From positions 496,001-560,000 of the forward strand of contig NZ_FOCZ01000004.1 of assembly GCF_900110245.1 (NCBI RefSeq): a stretch of DNA of 64,000 nt. The letters run 5' to 3'. This DNA comes from Niastella yeongjuensis. Its GTDB lineage: Bacteria > Bacteroidota > Bacteroidia > Chitinophagales > Chitinophagaceae. Positions within the stretch are counted from its first letter, which is position 1; each line of letters begins with the position of its first letter. Shown piece after piece: positions 43,276 to 51,547 of the stretch. The position numbers and the translations under genes were made by a program. Under the pieces are notes generated by a model. It saw only the letters and a list, made by a program, of their open reading frames with translations, ran no database searches and was not told the DNA's origin.

Positions 43276-44118
43276 TTAGAAGTATCCTTTAAATTGAATG
43301 GCTTCTTTTCTGCAAAACTGGTCAAAACTTCCATTCACGATAAATAACTTTGGGCTGTCGCTGAAATTGAACAATCTATAAAGATGGTAATCCTCCGTTT
43401 TATCAACAGAATACTCGTATTCATTTTTCGAGAAAAAGATCGGCGTTTCCTTGGTTAATTTGGTTGTTTTGACTTCAATATATCTATCCGAACCATTGGG
43501 GTTCTTTGAAAGAATATCAAAACCCGCGCCGTCATCATATTCAGCCACCCATTCTATTTTATCAGCCCATGATTCCTTTCCTGACTGGGTCAATCTCCAT
43601 TTTTCATAATCAATAATGAGCAACTCCCCTTTTTTGCCAAGAGAAAGGTTACTTTGCTCACGCTCCAGGTAATTAATTTTAAAGGGCTTTCTTTCGTAGG
43701 CAATTTCAGGTTCTGAAACTACGCTACTATTATCTGGCGGCACTTCCAGTATCTCATTATACTTAACCTGTCCTATATTAGAATTTACAGATTCTGCGAA
43801 TTGGATAAACTTTGGTTCCAGTATAGTTTTTTGGTTTACTATATATGTGATTACTTTATTCTCAAGAATTTGCTGGTAGTTCGGTTTGGACTTGTATCCT
43901 TTAATAAATGGGAGTCCCAGTTTGATCAATACTGCGCTTATATTCTGATGTTTAAATTCTATTGACCCATCACTTCTATTATTTAACAGAAGCTTGAGCA
44001 TTCGTCTATGTGATGTTTTATTATAATCCACTCCAATCAACTCTTTTTCTAACATTGAAAAATAATCAGCGATTATTAGTTCAACTTCAGTACTAGTCCA
44101 ATCATTCGGTGTAGGCAT
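43276..44118 (-). CDS. DUF3883 (NO VEIN C-terminal-like) protein, possible nuclease-fold
   Basis: 280 residues. The N-terminal ~95 residues (WTSTEVELIIADYFSMLEKEL, NKTSHRRMLKLLLNNRSDGS, EFKHQNISAVLIKLGLPFI) are a module I recall from proteins that also carry HNH or other nuclease domains. The C-terminal ~110 residues are a DUF3883 domain with GAGFDIL and YIEVKTTK, a spacing of D...E-x-K like PD-(D/E)XK nuclease folds, and the end LYRLFNFSDSPKLFIVNG. The gene is visibly richer in A/T than its neighbours and has no functional link to them, which fits a transferred single gene. A defence or DNA-repair role is possible but unproven. Confidence 0.75.
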   Translation of the reverse strand: MPTPNDWTSTEVELIIADYFSMLEKELIGVDYNKTSHRRMLKLLLNNRSDGSIEFKHQNISAVLIKLGLPFIKGYKSKPNYQQILENKVITYIVNQKTILEPKFIQFAESVNSNIGQVKYNEILEVPPDNSSVVSEPEIAYERKPFKINYLEREQSNLSLGKKGELLIIDYEKWRLTQSGKESWADKIEWVAEYDDGAGFDILSKNPNGSDRYIEVKTTKLTKETPIFFSKNEYEYSVDKTEDYHLYRLFNFSDSPKLFIVNGSFDQFCRKEAIQFKGYF

Positions 44119-44215
44119 AAGTTTACTTACTTATTGGGTTATTAAGTAAGATACTCTTTTTTACCAAATGCCTGCCTGATTAAACGGAACATACATTATC
44201 ATATTACCACATATC

Positions 44216-44434
44216 TCAATCCGTTCCTTCTTTCAACCTGTGCTCAACCGCCGCATACATTTCCTTTGCATGGCCCGATCGCAGGCTGTCCATCACCCAG
44301 TCGTTTGTACGAGCATAGGGCTTTCTAAAATTGAGTTGCAGGTTGCTTACATGTTCACGAAAATTGGCAGACTGATCATTGAAATTACAGGCAGCCAGTA
44401 GTCCCAACAGACCTGCAAAAAGAAAGTACTTCAT
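44216..44434 (-). CDS. Small lipoprotein, unknown function
   Basis: 72 residues with signal peptide and lipobox (LLGLLAAC, C16). The mature 56 residues are charged and helical (FREHVSNLQLNFRKPYARTND). No family recognised. It lies alone between the DUF3883 gene and a small hypothetical gene, all on one strand. Confidence 0.65.
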   Translation of the reverse strand: MKYFLFAGLLGLLAACNFNDQSANFREHVSNLQLNFRKPYARTNDWVMDSLRSGHAKEMYAAVEHRLKEGTD

Positions 44435-44537
44435 AGCTGTTAATTTGGAATATCACAAAATGTTCAGCCTTCAGAACGGGCAATTGCATTGTCATCAATA
44501 ATGAGACAGGTCATAGCAGCAGATTTTGGATCTTTTT

Positions 44538-45047
44538 TTAGTTGGCGTACTCGAAGAAATTCGTTGCACCGGTAAGCAGGGGTACTTTTATTTTAAATTC
44601 CATATTGTTTTGTTGCCGGTCGTAGAGGTACAATGAAATATCCCAATCATTATTGATGGCTCCGGAATACATACCTACTGTATCGATTACCAGCAAACCT
44701 GTACAATTACCAGCGCCCAAATGATCAGTAAGCATTCCATCCAGTGGCAGCAACAAACCTTCATCGCCGATTTCAGCCAGATCAACCGGTAGGAACCTGC
44801 GGATGTTCATGGCAATTTGCACGCGCTCCCGTGATTTGGTAAACCATTCGCGTTTACTATGTCCGTTCAAATACATGATGTATTGCCAGTCCCCTTCAAG
44901 ATTCAGGGTCCCGTTTTCAAAATCAATGGTAAGATTCAGTAAAGGCAGGTGGCGGGGATACACCTTTTTTCCTTCCATAAGATCCATGGCCTGTGTTGAG
45001 AAGGGGACCATGTAGCTTAACTTTTGTAGTGGTGATTGCGGTGTCAT
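44538..45047 (-). CDS. Conserved-looking hypothetical cytoplasmic protein
   Basis: About 169 residues from the ATG at 45045-45047; a longer frame begins further right at 45122 but its extra 25 residues carry no signal and look random. The protein has alternating strand-like segments (HLPLLNLTIDFENGTLNLEGDWQYI, GLLVIDTVGMYSG, DWDISLYLYDRQQ) and no signal peptide or membrane segment. No family recognised. Confidence 0.65.
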   Translation of the reverse strand: MTPQSPLQKLSYMVPFSTQAMDLMEGKKVYPRHLPLLNLTIDFENGTLNLEGDWQYIMYLNGHSKREWFTKSRERVQIAMNIRRFLPVDLAEIGDEGLLLPLDGMLTDHLGAGNCTGLLVIDTVGMYSGAINNDWDISLYLYDRQQNNMEFKIKVPLLTGATNFFEYAN

Positions 45048-45173
45048 AGTTTTACTTTTTAATGCAGTATAAATGTACACCCACCAAAACCCCATTGAAG
45101 CCGCCAGTCGTTGAACAGGCAAAATCAGTCGCTCACCCCATCTTATATCTTCTTCACTTTTGACTGGCTGCTA

Positions 45174-45201
45174 ATAAAAAGCTCCCCGACATGCGAGGAG
45201 C
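45174..45201 (-). terminator. Intrinsic terminator
   Basis: Minus strand GCTCC-t-CG-catgt-CG-g-GGAGC (plus 45181-45201) followed by TTTTTATT. The nearest protein gene feeding it is the lipoprotein at 45611, over 400 bp away, so it may instead end an unseen minus-strand RNA. Confidence 0.6.
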
Positions 45202-45414
45202 CTCTACCTAAAACTCACTGTATATTAATAACCGTCCTGTAATGAATCATTGATGACACATCAAAATTAGACCGGCATCAGCGGTTCACCTACCGCCGAT
45301 CGACCAACAGGCATTTTGAGTCGTTGAATGCGGCATACGCAGGGCGATAGCCATCCTTACCGACAGTTTACGCCTTTTCACCGATTGCGGCGGTGCCATG
45401 GTCATCTGCTAAAA

Positions 45415-45510
45415 TAGCTTTGTAAAAAAATTAGCGCTCAACGGCGTTCCTGTGATAAACCCTGAATGGCTCTACCGAAATGGTGGGGCCATTCTAAATT
45501 TTAGCGCAAT
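45415..45510 (+). ncRNA. Candidate structured RNA with its own promoter element
   Basis: An exact -7 element TAGCTTTG is at 45415-45422. About 40 bp on, GAATGGCTCTACC (45464-45476) pairs over its full 13 positions (two wobbles) with GGTGGGGCCATTC (45482-45494) around GAAAT. The heptamer TTAGCGC flanks the hairpin at 45431-45437 and 45501-45507. No protein frame. No known RNA family recognised; a mobile miniature element is an alternative reading. Confidence 0.4.
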
Positions 45511-45612
45511 GGTGAATGGGGAATAGTGAATGCTGAGTGGGGAATAGCTCGCGAGTATTTGCAATTAATAACAGACCTTGAGCCGCCTAAAATCTATTGT
45601 CTATTGCCTATT
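45509..45612. repeat. Short-word repeats (GTGAATGGGGAATAG and CTATTGCCTATTAC families)
   Basis: GGTGAATGGGGAATAGTGAATG variants run from 45512 to 45547, and AATCTATTGTCTATTGCC from 45591 on. The second family also occurs at 63342-63373 beside another gene end. Confidence 0.65.
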
Positions 45613-46366
45613 ACTTCTCATACGTATAACTCAGGATAGTTATCCGGCCATCGCTTTGCTCTGCTCTTTCACCGATCACCCGTTTGTGATCATCAAAAGT
45701 GTAAGTATGTTTTGTTTCCAGGGTTGTTCCAAAACGTGTAATATAGGAATGGGAAGGCAGTTGATCATTGGAGGGAAAATAGAAGGGTTGCAGCTGTACA
45801 GTATTTTTATTTTCCTTTTCGTACGCGTAGGAGCTTTCATAATCATCAGCCGTTTCTTTAACAAGCGTTCCGTTTATATCGTACTGATAATTAATTGTTC
45901 TGTTTAACACAGGAGGCACCAGGGTGCTATTTAAAAATTCCTTTTGCTTTATCAGTTTCTTGTCTTCATTATAATAAAACTTTCCCGATATCGTGTCAGA
46001 CTTATACGGAGCCTCCTTATATTCACGTCCCCAGGTGCTATCGATCAACGACTGGTTATTGATAAAGTAAACAGAGTGGTATAAAAGCACCGCGTCTGTG
46101 TATTTATCGCAGGTAAACGAGTTCTCGGCTGAATATTGATAAACAGTGCGGGCACCGTGTTTATTCGTTGATGCTACACTGGTTATTCTGTTCTGGGCAT
46201 CATACTCAACTGAATAAGTTTCTACTGTACGTCCGCCGATGGCCGTAATATCTTCGGTATAGGAGATTATCCTGAGACTGGCGTTATCGCCGGCTGAATC
46301 TTTTTTACAGGCAGAAGCGGCTATAATAAGCAGAAATATGTAGCAATAAATAAGTGTTAGTTTCAT
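45611..46366 (-). CDS. Lipoprotein with RHS/YD-like short repeats
   Basis: About 251 residues from the ATG at 46364-46366, which opens the signal peptide MKLTLIYCYIFLLIIAASAC (lipobox C20). An ATG eight codons upstream is possible. The mature part has repeated Y-x-Y/D-x-x-x-R-I-T units (YSVEYDAQNRITSVAS, KFYYNEDKKLIKQKEF, INYQYDINGTLVKET, HTYTFDDHKRVIGE), a pattern of small YD/RHS-type beta repeats seen in Bacteroidota lipoproteins. It lies downstream of the B12 operon but a 208-bp gap with an inverted repeat separates them. Confidence 0.75.
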   Translation of the reverse strand: MKLTLIYCYIFLLIIAASACKKDSAGDNASLRIISYTEDITAIGGRTVETYSVEYDAQNRITSVASTNKHGARTVYQYSAENSFTCDKYTDAVLLYHSVYFINNQSLIDSTWGREYKEAPYKSDTISGKFYYNEDKKLIKQKEFLNSTLVPPVLNRTINYQYDINGTLVKETADDYESSYAYEKENKNTVQLQPFYFPSNDQLPSHSYITRFGTTLETKHTYTFDDHKRVIGERAEQSDGRITILSYTYEK

Positions 46367-46499
46367 AGCTAAGCAGGCCTTAGGGTTCATAGTAACGGAT
46401 GCGAAACTATAAAAATTATCCGTTCCGGCCGCATAAATCAGATAAGTGTGTCATTTAGGGGTTTTTTCGTGCAGATTTAACAATAACTGTACATAAAAC

Positions 46500-46561
46500 G
46501 ACCTGTCAAATACGGCATAACCTCTTGCTAATTATGCAGCAGGAAGCGCACCTGACAGGTC
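46500..46561. other. Inverted repeat downstream of the B12 operon
   Basis: GACCTGTCA (46500-46508) pairs perfectly with TGACAGGTC (46553-46561), enclosing a smaller hairpin (TTGCT...AGCA). It lies 13 bp after the last gene of the riboswitch operon, a likely end of that transcript, though the minus-strand tail (CGTTTTATG) is only weakly T-rich. Confidence 0.5.
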
Positions 46562-46574
46562 TGTTATGTTTAAG

Positions 46575-48116
46575 TTACGGCGCTACATAATTACCATTAA
46601 CCATATCCTGATAACCTGGATTGTATCGGTTGCTGGATACCTGCCAGTTAGCATCGGAAAGTGTAGGTATTACATTTTTTAACCCTGTATAGTCAACCAG
46701 GTTCTGATTATCATAAATGAAAACCCGCGATATAAACGTCACTAACGACAAGCCATTGACACTGATCAGGTTGGGAACAGATATTATACTCAAAGAACCA
46801 CCAATGGTATTCACGGCTGCAAAATTGGCGAGGTTTTGGTCGGTCAACTGATCGAGATACTGCAATAAAAAATTACCCCCTACCTTTTTCAGCGTCTTTA
46901 AAGCGGAAACATCCTTTAGCGATGGCAGGGAAGTCAGATTCAGGTCGCCGCCTATTTCCGTCAATGACTTTACTCCATTGAGGTTTTCTATGGCAGTAGA
47001 GGATTCAATACGGAATTGCCCCCCCACTTTGGTAAGCGCTGCCAGGTTCAGCGTAGTGAGGGCCGGGTTAGAAGAGAAATCCGCGCCGGCTACGGTGGTT
47101 GTTAATTTAGGCGCTTCAATAGTAGTGAGGGCCAGGTCTCCAAGAATGTTTATAGCCGACAGTTTGGTGAGCGCCGGCAACTTTACTGAAACAAGGTTGG
47201 TATACTGAATACAAAAGAAATCGCCGCCAATGGTTTCCAGTGCGGGGAAATTGATTGTTTCCAATGCATTGCTGATAAACGTTCCCTGAAAGATCACTGA
47301 CTGCAATACCCGCTGTAACTTAGGTAACTCCACTGTCTTCAGCGAGTCGAGAAAAATAAGTTGCAAATCGAAATCGATGTTGGTAAGCACCGGCATTTGC
47401 AATGAAGTAATGCCAGGCCCATTAACGATCATGCTCGACAGGATGCTGGTAAGTTTTGGAAAGATGATCGTTTTTAGGTTCATCAGGGGTCCCTGTGTAT
47501 AAGAGTTCAGGTCCTCGCCTATTTTAAAACCACCGATGGTCTCCAGGTTTTCCAACCCTTTCAGGTCTTTCCCCGCATACGTTGGGTTAATGACAAGACC
47601 ACCCGAAATACCGGTAATGGTCGATAATTTATCCAGCGAATAAATGCTATCGGCGCCTTCGGTTTTGCCAATCGTTAAACTGCCTTTGATGCGGCTTAAT
47701 TGTAAGGCGGCCAATGTATCTACATCTGCCTGGCGCATTAAAACAATATCGCCCTCTTTTGAAATGATGTTCCGCTTCAATACATACTTATATGTTTTCA
47801 CCAGTCCATCATAAGAAGTCACCACAAAATCGAGTGGCTGTTCCCAGTTGGTGATCGTGGCAGGGTCAGGTGAAATGCGGGCATGCTCACTCAATACAAC
47901 AGCAGGAGTAACACCGCTGAGTGAGAAACTCCCGGGCGCGGTGATCACAATACTGTCTTGTTTGATGGCTGCCTGTAAAATAACATCGCCTTTCTTTAAC
48001 TGAAAGGATGCAATGGTATTATCACGCCCTTCAAAGGGGCCTTTGTCCTTGCTGCAACTGCTTACAATTACGGTTGCCAGCAGCATGCAAACGGTTATAT
48101 AACTTGAAAGTTTCAT
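46575..48116 (-). CDS. Solenoid (LRR-like) surface lipoprotein, paralogue 2, in the B12 operon
   Basis: About 513 residues from the ATG at 48114-48116 (MKLSSYITVCMLLATVIVSSC, lipobox C21); an ATG at 48156-48158 would overlap the preceding stop. Residues ~30-125 match the first domain of the neighbouring paralogue (GRDNTIASFQLKKG, LSEHARISPDPATI, VKTYKYVLKRN), a domain like those named DUF5018. Then QADVDTLAAL and about fifteen ~22-residue repeats of the form FPxLTxIxGxLxI, an LRR-like or receptor-L-type solenoid. It ends DANWQVSSNRYNPGY. No enzyme motif. Last gene of the cobalamin-riboswitch operon; a surface binding or scaffold role is inferred. Confidence 0.8.
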   Translation of the reverse strand: MKLSSYITVCMLLATVIVSSCSKDKGPFEGRDNTIASFQLKKGDVILQAAIKQDSIVITAPGSFSLSGVTPAVVLSEHARISPDPATITNWEQPLDFVVTSYDGLVKTYKYVLKRNIISKEGDIVLMRQADVDTLAALQLSRIKGSLTIGKTEGADSIYSLDKLSTITGISGGLVINPTYAGKDLKGLENLETIGGFKIGEDLNSYTQGPLMNLKTIIFPKLTSILSSMIVNGPGITSLQMPVLTNIDFDLQLIFLDSLKTVELPKLQRVLQSVIFQGTFISNALETINFPALETIGGDFFCIQYTNLVSVKLPALTKLSAINILGDLALTTIEAPKLTTTVAGADFSSNPALTTLNLAALTKVGGQFRIESSTAIENLNGVKSLTEIGGDLNLTSLPSLKDVSALKTLKKVGGNFLLQYLDQLTDQNLANFAAVNTIGGSLSIISVPNLISVNGLSLVTFISRVFIYDNQNLVDYTGLKNVIPTLSDANWQVSSNRYNPGYQDMVNGNYVAP

Positions 48117-48142
48117 TGTCGTTTTTTTGATTTGTCGGGTGA

Positions 48143-49810
48143 TCAGGGTTTTGTCCATTTGCCGGCTTGCAGATCGCTATAGGTAGGGTTATAGTTATTG
48201 CCGCTTGCTCTCCAGGCAGCAGCGTTTATACCCGGTATTGCTAGTTGCAATCCGGCAAAAGAGGTGAGCACACTTTGTCCGGAAACATCTATGCTTTTTA
48301 CTTTGGAAAGCGCAGTAAAACCATCCAGGCTGGTGAGTTTGCTATTGGGGTTGGAAGGCGCCTGCTCTGCAAACAGCCTCAGGTTACCCGTTATTGTTGT
48401 CAGTTTTGGAAAGGACACCGTAGCCAGACTGGTAGTACCATACCCCGTACCCACAACCAGGTCTCCGCCTACACTGGCCAATGCAGCACAGCTCAACCTG
48501 TTAACCAAAGCAGATTGTATCTGCAGATAAAAATCTACACCTACTTTTTTCAACACGGGCCATTCCACCGCTGACTGCGTCAATTGCGACATTTGCGTGA
48601 TATTAATACTCCCGCTTACCTCTTCCAGCAGGGGCATGCTGAATGTTCTTAAGGAGTTATCCCACATCAGCAGATCGCCTGAAATGGTTTTCAACAACGG
48701 CAATTCAAGGGTATTAATGGTTTTGGCAGCCATGTACCATCCACCTGCCTGGGTAAGCGCAGGAAAACTTATTTGTGTAAGTTTACTTTCACCTGGCAAC
48801 GTAATATAACCTGCTGTTTGCAATTTGGGACAACTTACATTAAACAGGGAAGTCAGGTTATCCAGTTTCAGGTCACCTGTTTTTGTAAGTACAGGACAAT
48901 CCAGCTTTGTTAACTGCCTGAAGTTTGAGATGGTGAAATTTCCTGTGGTGGTCAATGCCGGAAAAGAAACTACCTGCATCAGGGCACCCGAGAATGCATC
49001 TGTGCTTAAGGTTACAGCGCCTTTCACCTGTTGCAGAATGGGCGCAGTAAAACTGCTCACCGAAGCATTGATGTTCAGGAATTTTGCTACCTGTTTTAAC
49101 TTAGGAAAATTCAGGGCGTCTATCAATACGCTTTGTATTGATATGCTGCCGGCTGATTCCAAAGCAGGAAAGGCTACTATATCCAGCGTATCGGCCGTTT
49201 GAATTTGAATGTCATTACCTACTGATTGTAAATTGTCCAGCCCTACAATTTGGCGGGCCGACAAAGTAGGATAAATGATCAACGAGTAATCAATCCGTTT
49301 AAGTTTATACAAAGCAGCCAGGCTGGTAATGGAGTCTTTACCGGCTATACTACCGATGATAAGACTACCGGCAACCTCGGTAGCGCCTTGTTTTGCAAAA
49401 GCATCTACATCGGCCTGGGTGGTCAGTACCACACTTCCTGCCACATTGATACTGGTTCTGTTAACAGTGTATTTATATGTTTTCCGTTGTCCATTCCAGG
49501 CATTTACAACAAAGAGTGCTTCTTCATCCCATTGGTTGATGGAAGCAGGATCAGGAAACATAGAAGCGTGCTCACTCAGCGATACATCAGCAATAGCCCC
49601 ATCGAGCGAAAGACCTTCGGGTGCATTAATAACGATCACGCTGTCGGCAATGGATGCAGTAAATGTAGTACCGTCTTTTTTCAGCGTAAAGCCAGTGATG
49701 AAATTATCGCGTCCCTGAAAATCATTTTTTTCCTTATGGCAGGCTGTAAAGACCGGCATCGCTGCCACCAACAGGAAAACGAGTGTTCTGTTTATATTGA
49801 AGTGGAACAT
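48143..49810 (-). CDS. Solenoid (LRR-like) surface lipoprotein, paralogue 1, in the B12 operon
   Basis: 555 residues with signal peptide and lipobox (VFTACHK, C24). Same layout as the next gene: first domain GRDNFITGFTLKKDG, LSEHASMFPDPASI, RKTYKYTVNRT; then QADVDAFAKQGATEVAGSLIIG and a long series of ~22-residue repeats (VSFPALTTTGNFTI, LDCPVLTKTGDLKL, ISFPALTQAGGWYM, LELPLLKTISGDLL) ending AAAWRASGNNYNPTYSDLQ. The two genes clearly arose by tandem duplication and have diverged strongly. Its start is 10 bp after the PKD-like gene, so it belongs to the riboswitch operon. Confidence 0.82.
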   Translation of the reverse strand: MFHFNINRTLVFLLVAAMPVFTACHKEKNDFQGRDNFITGFTLKKDGTTFTASIADSVIVINAPEGLSLDGAIADVSLSEHASMFPDPASINQWDEEALFVVNAWNGQRKTYKYTVNRTSINVAGSVVLTTQADVDAFAKQGATEVAGSLIIGSIAGKDSITSLAALYKLKRIDYSLIIYPTLSARQIVGLDNLQSVGNDIQIQTADTLDIVAFPALESAGSISIQSVLIDALNFPKLKQVAKFLNINASVSSFTAPILQQVKGAVTLSTDAFSGALMQVVSFPALTTTGNFTISNFRQLTKLDCPVLTKTGDLKLDNLTSLFNVSCPKLQTAGYITLPGESKLTQISFPALTQAGGWYMAAKTINTLELPLLKTISGDLLMWDNSLRTFSMPLLEEVSGSINITQMSQLTQSAVEWPVLKKVGVDFYLQIQSALVNRLSCAALASVGGDLVVGTGYGTTSLATVSFPKLTTITGNLRLFAEQAPSNPNSKLTSLDGFTALSKVKSIDVSGQSVLTSFAGLQLAIPGINAAAWRASGNNYNPTYSDLQAGKWTKP

Positions 49811-49820
49811 GTGTCTGTAA

Positions 49821-51524
49821 TTATTTTATTAAGTTAAGATCATAGGGCGCACCTGCTTCGGTGGAGAGCTCCCCTACCGCAGCACCTTTCCCCGTCATAG
49901 CCGTATGTACTTTTACAAAGTCAACATATTTCAAATTGGCGGGTGTTCCATCGGCCCGGATAGCATCATCGATGTCGAAATTCTTTCTTGAACCATCGCC
50001 AACATTGTCAACATACCCCCAGGCATACCCCTCGCTTGTTTCCAGCGCACCTATGGCCATAGTTGATTTTAAACAGGTACCCGTAAGCGTATAGGCATCG
50101 GCATTAATGAACATGGGGAAATAATATGGCTGGGAGTGGTACTGGTTATAGTCTATGGAACCGGTGCCGCCAAAATTATCGGTCCACATTACGTCCTGGT
50201 TTGGACCGGAAGGTTTGTAATACGTAATGGCATACCGCGTACGGGTTTCCGGATGCGGATGGTCAGGTATGGTGCTTTCACTGCCTTTTAATTCATACCA
50301 GGTATCATCGGGCAACCCATTTCCATTCTCATCCTGGCTTACCCAAACAATACCCGGCTCGCTCCAATGCAGGAACTCATTACCTACAATAGAAAGATCT
50401 GCATTATCCTTAACATTGTTAACGCTGTGATCGAAACCGGTTATGAAATAACCGCCATAAGCACCTAAAAGGGCAATGAACTCGGTGGCATGCCCATCGA
50501 GTGACCGTTGAATATTATCACGCGCCATATCGGCGGTGCTCCAATCGGGATAGTCGGTGAACTGGCCGGGTGCAGGAATAAATTCAAAAGACTTGGTGGC
50601 AATTCTTTGGCTGCCGCCATTTGCAGCGCGGAAGTATGTGCCCCGGGGCGCCACGCATTCTACAGTTACTTTGGCGGTGATGCCAGCTACAGTAGCGGTG
50701 ATCAGATACGTGCCTTTGGCAGCCGGGATAAATTGGAAATATTCACCTGAAGTACCATTTTGCACCACTCCATCAACGGCCCATTGAAGAGTGACAGGCG
50801 CGGGAATTTGTGACAATACAGGCGCCATTATCAGGGTATCGCCCAGCGGAACGCTGAGGCGTTTGATGCTGTTGTCAGTCGACAGGCGAAAATGGCCATC
50901 GTCGAAAAACAAACCGGGCGGCGGTGGCGGCAGAACATTCAACCCGAATGATTTCAGGTCTTCCCCATCCTCATTCCATACTTTTAAAGAAAGGATATTG
51001 GAACCGGTTACCGTTGGTTTATATACAAACACGCTGTCGCTGCTTACCACCACACCATTTAAACGCCAGGCGTATTGGGCACCATCGGCGTAATGTACCG
51101 TAGCTGTCAGCCGATTGTCTTTACCCGAATAGGCTACCAGGTTGGCCGGCATGTCTATTTGCGGCGGCAGTTTGCTTACTACGGTTAGCTTTACCTGTTG
51201 TTCCATGGAACCGTTCTCTGCATCTACGCGGAAGGTTACAAAGTTCTCACCGGGTTCCGTGCCGGTGAATTTACAATCGATATTATTTGAAATGATCTTA
51301 CCATTCAACTTCCACGCATATACCGGATTAACGGCATCGGTGACTTTTGCAGAAAGGGTTATCTCCTTTCCTATTTTTACTTTATACTCTCCTGAAACGG
51401 TGTTATTGAATTCCACCGCGGGCGTACCAGGAGCTACTGAATCATCTTTGTGTTTGGAACACGATGCCAGGTGTATCAGTAATACCGCTGGCATGATCCA
51501 TTTCCATGTAGTTATACTTTTCAT
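49821..51524 (-). CDS. PKD-like surface lipoprotein in the B12 operon
   Basis: 567 residues with signal peptide and lipobox (LIHLASC, C22). Residues ~35-120 and ~120-200 are two Ig/PKD-like domains (ITLSAKVTDAVNPVYAWKLNG; RLTATVHYADGAQYAWRLNG), a third Ig-like unit lies at ~215-285, and the C-terminal ~280 residues are a separate domain (RGTYFRAANGGSQRIATK, GYFITGFDHSV, WVSQDENGNGLPDDTWYELKGS, AWGYVDNVGDGSRKNFDIDDAI). A calcium-loop-like DENGNGLPDD is visible. The C-terminal domain is of a type I recall in surface proteins of Bacteroides B12 loci; a cobalamin-binding role like that of BtuH is a hypothesis only. Confidence 0.8.
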   Translation of the reverse strand: MKSITTWKWIMPAVLLIHLASCSKHKDDSVAPGTPAVEFNNTVSGEYKVKIGKEITLSAKVTDAVNPVYAWKLNGKIISNNIDCKFTGTEPGENFVTFRVDAENGSMEQQVKLTVVSKLPPQIDMPANLVAYSGKDNRLTATVHYADGAQYAWRLNGVVVSSDSVFVYKPTVTGSNILSLKVWNEDGEDLKSFGLNVLPPPPPGLFFDDGHFRLSTDNSIKRLSVPLGDTLIMAPVLSQIPAPVTLQWAVDGVVQNGTSGEYFQFIPAAKGTYLITATVAGITAKVTVECVAPRGTYFRAANGGSQRIATKSFEFIPAPGQFTDYPDWSTADMARDNIQRSLDGHATEFIALLGAYGGYFITGFDHSVNNVKDNADLSIVGNEFLHWSEPGIVWVSQDENGNGLPDDTWYELKGSESTIPDHPHPETRTRYAITYYKPSGPNQDVMWTDNFGGTGSIDYNQYHSQPYYFPMFINADAYTLTGTCLKSTMAIGALETSEGYAWGYVDNVGDGSRKNFDIDDAIRADGTPANLKYVDFVKVHTAMTGKGAAVGELSTEAGAPYDLNLIK

Positions 51525-51547
51525 TGTACCATTTATCTTTTAAGTAG

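Larger units (their letters stand above)
45048..45610. other. 563-bp non-coding gap
   Basis: No credible protein gene. It contains a minus-strand terminator (45174-45201), a candidate structured RNA with a good -7 element on the plus strand (45415-45510), and word repeats (45509-45610). The part 45210-45410 has no feature I can name. Confidence 0.5.

Noticed and set aside
49250-49837. 195-codon plus-strand frame opposite the solenoid lipoprotein
   Set aside because: Antisense shadow; the minus-strand protein has signal peptide, lipobox and repeats.
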